A stretch of 64,000 bases of DNA, taken from the NCBI GenBank assembly GCA_963711315.1, contig CAVQDQ010000004.1:62001-126000 (forward strand), read 5' to 3'. The notes beneath the pieces are model-generated. The model worked only from the letters and a program-made list of their open reading frames with translations. It was not told where the DNA came from and made no database searches. The position numbers were made by a program, and so were the translations under genes. Positions 60,083 through 64,000 of the stretch are shown here, one piece after another. The stretch is from PALSA-612 sp963711315 (lineage in GTDB: Bacteria; Actinomycetota; Thermoleophilia; Gaiellales; Gaiellaceae). Every line of letters starts with the position of its first letter. Positions within the stretch are counted from its first letter, which is position 1.

Positions 60083-61563
60083 TCCTGTCGCATCTCCGCT
60101 GTCAACGTGGTGACAGTCGCATCGAGACCGTATTCACGCCAGCGGCTGTCGACGAGCTCCTTGATCTCCGCCGACATCTCGATCTCCTCCGGCCATGGCC
60201 GCGCATCCTCCTCGGGCAGCTTGTGCGTGGCGTCGATGCCGAGCTTGCCGCCGTAGAACTGCCTTCCGGGAGCGTGGTCGAGGTGGTCGAGCGGCCCCTC
60301 GGTGATGAGGACGTCGCGCTTCGGATCGACGTTGGCGGTCACGCGGAAGAAGACGTCCCCGTAGTCGTGGACGTCCACGTGCTCGTCGACGACGACGATC
60401 GACTTCGAGAGCGAGAGCATCCCCAGGCCCCACAGCGCGTGCATCACCTTCTGCGCGTGTCCCGGGAACGCCTTGCGGATGGAGACGATTACGCAGTTGT
60501 GGAACGCGCCCGCCACGGGGAGGTCGTAGTCGACGACCTCCGGCAGCGTGAGCCGGACGGCCGGGAGGAAGATGCGCTCCGTCGCCTTGCCCAGCCAGGC
60601 GTCCTCGGCGGGCGGCTTGCCGACGACGATCGAGGGATAGATCGCATCGCGCCGCATGGTCATCGCACTGATGCGGAAGATCGGGAACTCCTCGGCATGC
60701 GAGTAGTAGCCGGTGTGATCGCCGAAGGGCCCCTCGATGCCGACGTCGTCCTTCGAGACGGTGCCTTCCAGGACGATCTCGGCGTTCGCCGGCACCTCCA
60801 GGTCGATGGTCTTGCACTTGACGAGCTCGACCTCTTCGCCGCGTAGGAAGCCGGCCACCATCAGCTCGTCGATGTGATGCGGTAGCGGAGCGCTCGCCGA
60901 GTACGCGGTCACGGGGTCGAGGCCCAGCGCAACGGCGACGGGGATCCGACCGTCTTCGGCGGCGAGTAGGTCGGCACGACCGTCCTTATGCATTTGCCAG
61001 TGCATGTAGGTGGAGCGGCCGTCGATCACCTGCATGCGGTACATGCCCACGTTCCGCGTACCCGTGCCGGGCGTCTTCGTAATCACTGCCGGCAGCGTGA
61101 TGAACGGTGCGGGGTCGCCCGGCCAGCAGGTCTGGATGGGCAGCCGCGTGATGCCCACCTCGTCGCCCGTCAGCACGATCTCCTGGCAGACCCCCTTCGA
61201 GACGATCTTCGGCCGCGAGTCGGCGATCGATTTGAGCTTCTTCAACCCCTGGACCTTCTCGCGGAGACCCTGCGGCGGCTGCATCTCCAGCACGTCGGAG
61301 AGCTTCTCGGCGACAGCGTCGAGACTCGGCGCGCCGAACGCCATGGCCATGCGACGCTCGGTGCCGAACTGGTTGATCAGCAACCGGTGGTCGGAGCCTT
61401 TCGGGTTCTCGAAGAGCAGCGCTGGGCCGCCGCCCGACTTGACGAGACGGTCGACGATCTCGGTGATCTCGAGGTACGGATCGACCTCGGCGGTGATGCG
61501 GTATAGCTCGCCCTCGCGCTCGAGAAGCGCGATCCAATCGCGGAGGTCTTTGACCGGCGCCAC
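60079..61563 (-). CDS. UbiD family decarboxylase, menaquinone pathway
   Basis: A 494-residue protein, normal for UbiD. Seen: DRLVKSGGGPALLFENPKGS, NVGMYRMQVIDGRSTYMHWQ with the prenyl-FMN-binding stretch, IVLEGTVSKDDVGIEGPFGD followed by HTGYYS (the catalytic Glu and Asp/Glu pair), and AFHNCVIVSIRKAFPGHAQKV. In futalosine organisms a UbiD-like enzyme removes the carboxylate of 1,4-dihydroxy-6-naphthoate derivatives. Its place before the bc complex and MqnE genes supports this. The flavin prenyltransferase partner UbiX is not in the window. Confidence 0.9.
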   Translation of the reverse strand: MAPVKDLRDWIALLEREGELYRITAEVDPYLEITEIVDRLVKSGGGPALLFENPKGSDHRLLINQFGTERRMAMAFGAPSLDAVAEKLSDVLEMQPPQGLREKVQGLKKLKSIADSRPKIVSKGVCQEIVLTGDEVGITRLPIQTCWPGDPAPFITLPAVITKTPGTGTRNVGMYRMQVIDGRSTYMHWQMHKDGRADLLAAEDGRIPVAVALGLDPVTAYSASAPLPHHIDELMVAGFLRGEEVELVKCKTIDLEVPANAEIVLEGTVSKDDVGIEGPFGDHTGYYSHAEEFPIFRISAMTMRRDAIYPSIVVGKPPAEDAWLGKATERIFLPAVRLTLPEVVDYDLPVAGAFHNCVIVSIRKAFPGHAQKVMHALWGLGMLSLSKSIVVVDEHVDVHDYGDVFFRVTANVDPKRDVLITEGPLDHLDHAPGRQFYGGKLGIDATHKLPEEDARPWPEEIEMSAEIKELVDSRWREYGLDATVTTLTAEMRQD

Positions 61564-61570
61564 GCCGCGC

Positions 61571-64000
61571 TCAGTCTATGGACTCAATCGCGAGCTGAAT
61601 CGCGCGATCCAAATCGCCGAGAGGTACGTCAATGCAAGGTATGTCGAGCTCCGACTCACGAAGGCGACGCCGAACCGCGCTCCACGTCTGACGATATAGC
61701 TGACCCTCGACTCCTGAAGGTGGGGTCAGCCTCAGCGAGTCGAGCAATCCGTTGGCGCCGATCATCAGCTTCGCAGCCTCACCGGAATCGTCGTCGAATA
61801 TCGCTAGCTCCGCGGCGCCCTGTAGGCAAACGGCTACACCCCACACGTACCGGAGATACCGGAAACGCTCCAGACTCTCGCGGAGGTGCGCTCTGCTCTC
61901 CTCCTGATTTCCGAGTCTCGCATGCCCGATCGCGATAAAGGCCTGGCACATCCCGATGCTCTGCGAGTCGCCACCGGAGCGACTGGATGCCAATGCCGCT
62001 TCGAGGTAGGCCACAGCTGGAGCTGGATCTCCTTGAACCAGGCGGACGTGTCCGCGGGTGTAGCTCACCATTCCCCTGGAGTGATCGCCGCCCAGGCGTT
62101 CGGCTTCTTCAAGAAGCTCCTCTACACGATCGTCCTCTCCTATCTCGCGTCGGCGCGCGAGCTCGAGCGCAGACGCGGAGATCGCGTCGGGGTCTTTGAG
62201 TTTCCGTGCGAGATCAAGCGCCGATTCGCTAAGGGTTAGCCCTGCCGACGTGTCGCCAAGACTGTCCGCGACGATGATGTTCCAGTAGAGCGCTCTCCAC
62301 CGCAATTCATCTTGCACCGGCTGCGGAAGCTCGAGGGCGCCCTCCAGCCAGCGCCTGCCCTCCAACTGATGATTCCGGAACTCCCAATAGCGGCCGAGTG
62401 AACCCGAGATCGCTAGCGCGCGCCGCGCGTCACCCGCGTCGACTGCGAAGGTCAGTGCGGCGGATATGTTCGCGTGCTCCACGCTCAAACGGTCGAGGGA
62501 CTCCAACTGCCGTTCTCCCCGAAGCTCACCGGACGCCTTTAGTGCAAGAGCCTCCACCCATGCTGCGTGCTCCTCTCGTACTTCAACGGCCCGTTCAACC
62601 GTCTCGAGCTGCTCACCTGCGTACTCCCGGATCGTCTCCAGCATCCAGTAGCGCTCGTCCGTGAAGCGGACGAGGCTCTTCTCGACCAGCGACTGGAGCG
62701 TGTCGAGGTCGGCGTCACACACTTTCTCCGCCGCCTCCAGCGTGCAGCCGCCGGCGAACACCGAGAGACGCGCGAAGAGCTGCTGTTCTTCGGGGGATAG
62801 CAACTCGTGGGACCATTCGATCGTGGCCCGCAAGGTCTGCTGACGGGGATCTGCGTCGCGGCCGCCCTTCAAGAAGTCGAGCCGTTGGGAGAGCCGCTCG
62901 AGGATCTGGGCAGGGGAGAGCGCCTTCGTCCTCGCCGCGGCGAGCTCGACTGCGAGGGGCATGTCGTCCAGGCGTCGACAGAGCTCGGCAATCGTCTCGT
63001 CGGCATCCAGCTGCGAGCGAGCGCAGAAGAGCTCCACCGCTTCCGACTCGGCCAGCGGCGGCACCGAGTACTCGACTTCGCCTTGAACGCGCAGCAGCTC
63101 GCGACTTGTGACGAGCAGAGTCAGGTTCGGACAAGCCGCGAGAAGCTCCGAGAGATCGGGTGCCGCCTCGATCACCTGCTCGAGGTTGTCGAGCAGGAGC
63201 AGCTGCTCTCGCTCTCCGATGTGCTCGGCCAGGCCGTCCTTGGCACCGAGGGTCTGGGCGATCGTCTCGGTCACGAGCGTGGGATCGCGGAGCGAGGCGA
63301 GGCCGACCCAGAAGACGCCGGCCTTGTACTCAGGTACGAGCTCGGACGCAGCTTCGATCGCCAACCGTGTCTTGCCGGTGCCACCCGGACCTGTCAGCGT
63401 CACGAGGCGCGCACCCTTTTCGAATGGAGACAACACCTCCAGCAACTCGCAATCACGGCCGACGAACGAGCTCGCAGGCCGGGGGAGGTTGGTGTTCGAG
63501 ATCGTTTTCAGCGGCGGGAAGGAGGCGGTCCCGAGCTGGTAGATGGGCACCGCCTCGGCGATGTCCTTGAGCCGATGCTCGCCGAGGTCAGTAATGTCAC
63601 CGTCGACGAGCGTCCGTGTCTCCCGGGAGAGCACGACCTGGCCGCCGTGTCCCGCCGCTGCCACCCTGGCCGCGAAGTGGACGTCGTCGCCGATGTAACC
63701 CTCGGAGGTGACGAGCGGCGCGCCGGTGTGTAGGCCGATCCGCACCTGTATCGGCCCAGAGGCCAGTGCCTCGGTCATCGCCTCCGCCGCGGTGAGGGCT
63801 CCCGGAGCCGTGGGGAAGGCGAAGAAGAACGCGTCGCCTTGCGTGTCCACCTCCACGCCACCCTCGGCGGCGCACGCCTCGCGGATCAGACTGCGGTGCC
63901 CAGCGAGCGCCGCAGCATACGCGTCGACGCCGAACTCGTGCAGAAGCTTCGTCGAGCCCTCGACGTCCGTGAAGAGGAACGTGACGGTGCCGGTGGGCAG
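61571..64000 (-). CDS. Adenylate cyclase-like / AAA ATPase / TPR regulator (5' end cut by window edge)
   Basis: At least 809 residues, in frame from the window edge. The visible N-terminus is a class III cyclase domain: GTVTFLFTDVEGSTKLLHEF, GDAFFFAFPTAPGAL, IGLHTGAPLVTSEGYIG. An NB-ARC/AAA-type ATPase follows, with Walker A LTLTGPGGTGKTRLA-like segment (VTLTGPGGTGKTRLAIEAAS) and QLLLLDNLEQVIEAAP, then about 400 residues of TPR-like helices. Such proteins are signal-transduction ATPases common in soil actinobacteria; the cyclase part may be catalytically degenerate. It ends seven bases upstream of the UbiD gene on the same strand. Confidence 0.85.
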   Translation of the reverse strand: MPTGTVTFLFTDVEGSTKLLHEFGVDAYAAALAGHRSLIREACAAEGGVEVDTQGDAFFFAFPTAPGALTAAEAMTEALASGPIQVRIGLHTGAPLVTSEGYIGDDVHFAARVAAAGHGGQVVLSRETRTLVDGDITDLGEHRLKDIAEAVPIYQLGTASFPPLKTISNTNLPRPASSFVGRDCELLEVLSPFEKGARLVTLTGPGGTGKTRLAIEAASELVPEYKAGVFWVGLASLRDPTLVTETIAQTLGAKDGLAEHIGEREQLLLLDNLEQVIEAAPDLSELLAACPNLTLLVTSRELLRVQGEVEYSVPPLAESEAVELFCARSQLDADETIAELCRRLDDMPLAVELAAARTKALSPAQILERLSQRLDFLKGGRDADPRQQTLRATIEWSHELLSPEEQQLFARLSVFAGGCTLEAAEKVCDADLDTLQSLVEKSLVRFTDERYWMLETIREYAGEQLETVERAVEVREEHAAWVEALALKASGELRGERQLESLDRLSVEHANISAALTFAVDAGDARRALAISGSLGRYWEFRNHQLEGRRWLEGALELPQPVQDELRWRALYWNIIVADSLGDTSAGLTLSESALDLARKLKDPDAISASALELARRREIGEDDRVEELLEEAERLGGDHSRGMVSYTRGHVRLVQGDPAPAVAYLEAALASSRSGGDSQSIGMCQAFIAIGHARLGNQEESRAHLRESLERFRYLRYVWGVAVCLQGAAELAIFDDDSGEAAKLMIGANGLLDSLRLTPPSGVEGQLYRQTWSAVRRRLRESELDIPCIDVPLGDLDRAIQLAIESID

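Noticed and set aside
1..64000. CRISPR arrays, tRNA or rRNA genes, insertion sequences and phage genes
   Set aside because: No regularly spaced repeats, no cloverleaf-like sequence in the gaps, and no transposase, integrase or phage-structural motifs were found by reading both strands.

Overview
This is a dense, high-GC stretch of about 60 genes with almost no long intergenic space. Many genes overlap by four bases (ATGA, GTGA or TTGA), GTG and TTG starts are common, and at least one transcript looks leaderless. Gene content points to a Gram-positive-type, respiring actinobacterium, probably of the deep-branching Thermoleophilia (Gaiellales/Solirubrobacterales-like). The evidence is futalosine-pathway menaquinone genes, a split cytochrome b/bc complex with a c-type domain on the C-terminal subunit, PxKF-type secreted proteins and DUF402 proteins. 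No tRNA, rRNA, CRISPR array, integrase or insertion sequence was seen, and no gap exceeds about 300 bases.

Layout. 1-12.3 kb is a cell-surface polysaccharide locus: glycosyltransferases, GT-C-like membrane proteins, an O-antigen-ligase-like protein, a flippase-like LPG-synthase-type protein, a sugar aminotransferase, an ATP-grasp enzyme and a dTDP-glucose dehydratase. 12.3-15.6 kb holds a tandem DUF402 pair and a TetR/MFS drug-efflux cassette with two matching operators. 15.6-18.7 kb encodes exported proteins. 18.7-23.5 kb returns to surface chemistry (deacetylase, ATP-grasp, Wzx-like flippase). 23.5-28.1 kb is catabolic and transport: tryptophanase, homogentisate dioxygenase, an NRAMP transporter and a PIG-L deacetylase. 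28.1-31.7 kb has a ligase, a deacetylase and a beta-propeller protein.

31.6-40.2 kb is the most interesting part: a ten-gene co-directional run. It encodes a fumarate-reductase-like flavoprotein, a two-subunit Fe-S fumarase-like hydro-lyase, phosphosulfolactate synthase (ComA), APS reductase, APS kinase, ATP sulfurylase, a TauE/SafE exporter, an exported Ig-fold protein and a PAPS-type sulfotransferase. A perfect 9-bp inverted repeat sits just upstream of the first gene. No sulfite reductase is present. I infer that sulfite made here may be fixed onto phosphoenolpyruvate and processed to an organosulfonate.

40.3-45.7 kb contains a small membrane protein, an iron-dependent dehydrogenase with a LysR regulator, a DUF354 protein and a PhoX-like protein. 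45.7-52.9 kb has a second sugar-nucleotide module (WbpM-like dehydratase, aminotransferase), a DedA protein, a phosphodiester-glycosidase-like exported protein and a pair of secreted paralogs. 53-61.6 kb is a coherent respiratory operon: UbiD decarboxylase, Rieske and cytochrome b subunits, MenG, polyprenyl synthase, MqnE and an MqnA-MqnC fusion. The window ends in a large adenylate-cyclase/ATPase/TPR regulator cut by the edge.

About a dozen genes are interrupted by frameshifts. Nearly all are repaired by deleting one base, mostly from a short G or C run, so I read them as sequencing or consensus insertions rather than true pseudogenes.
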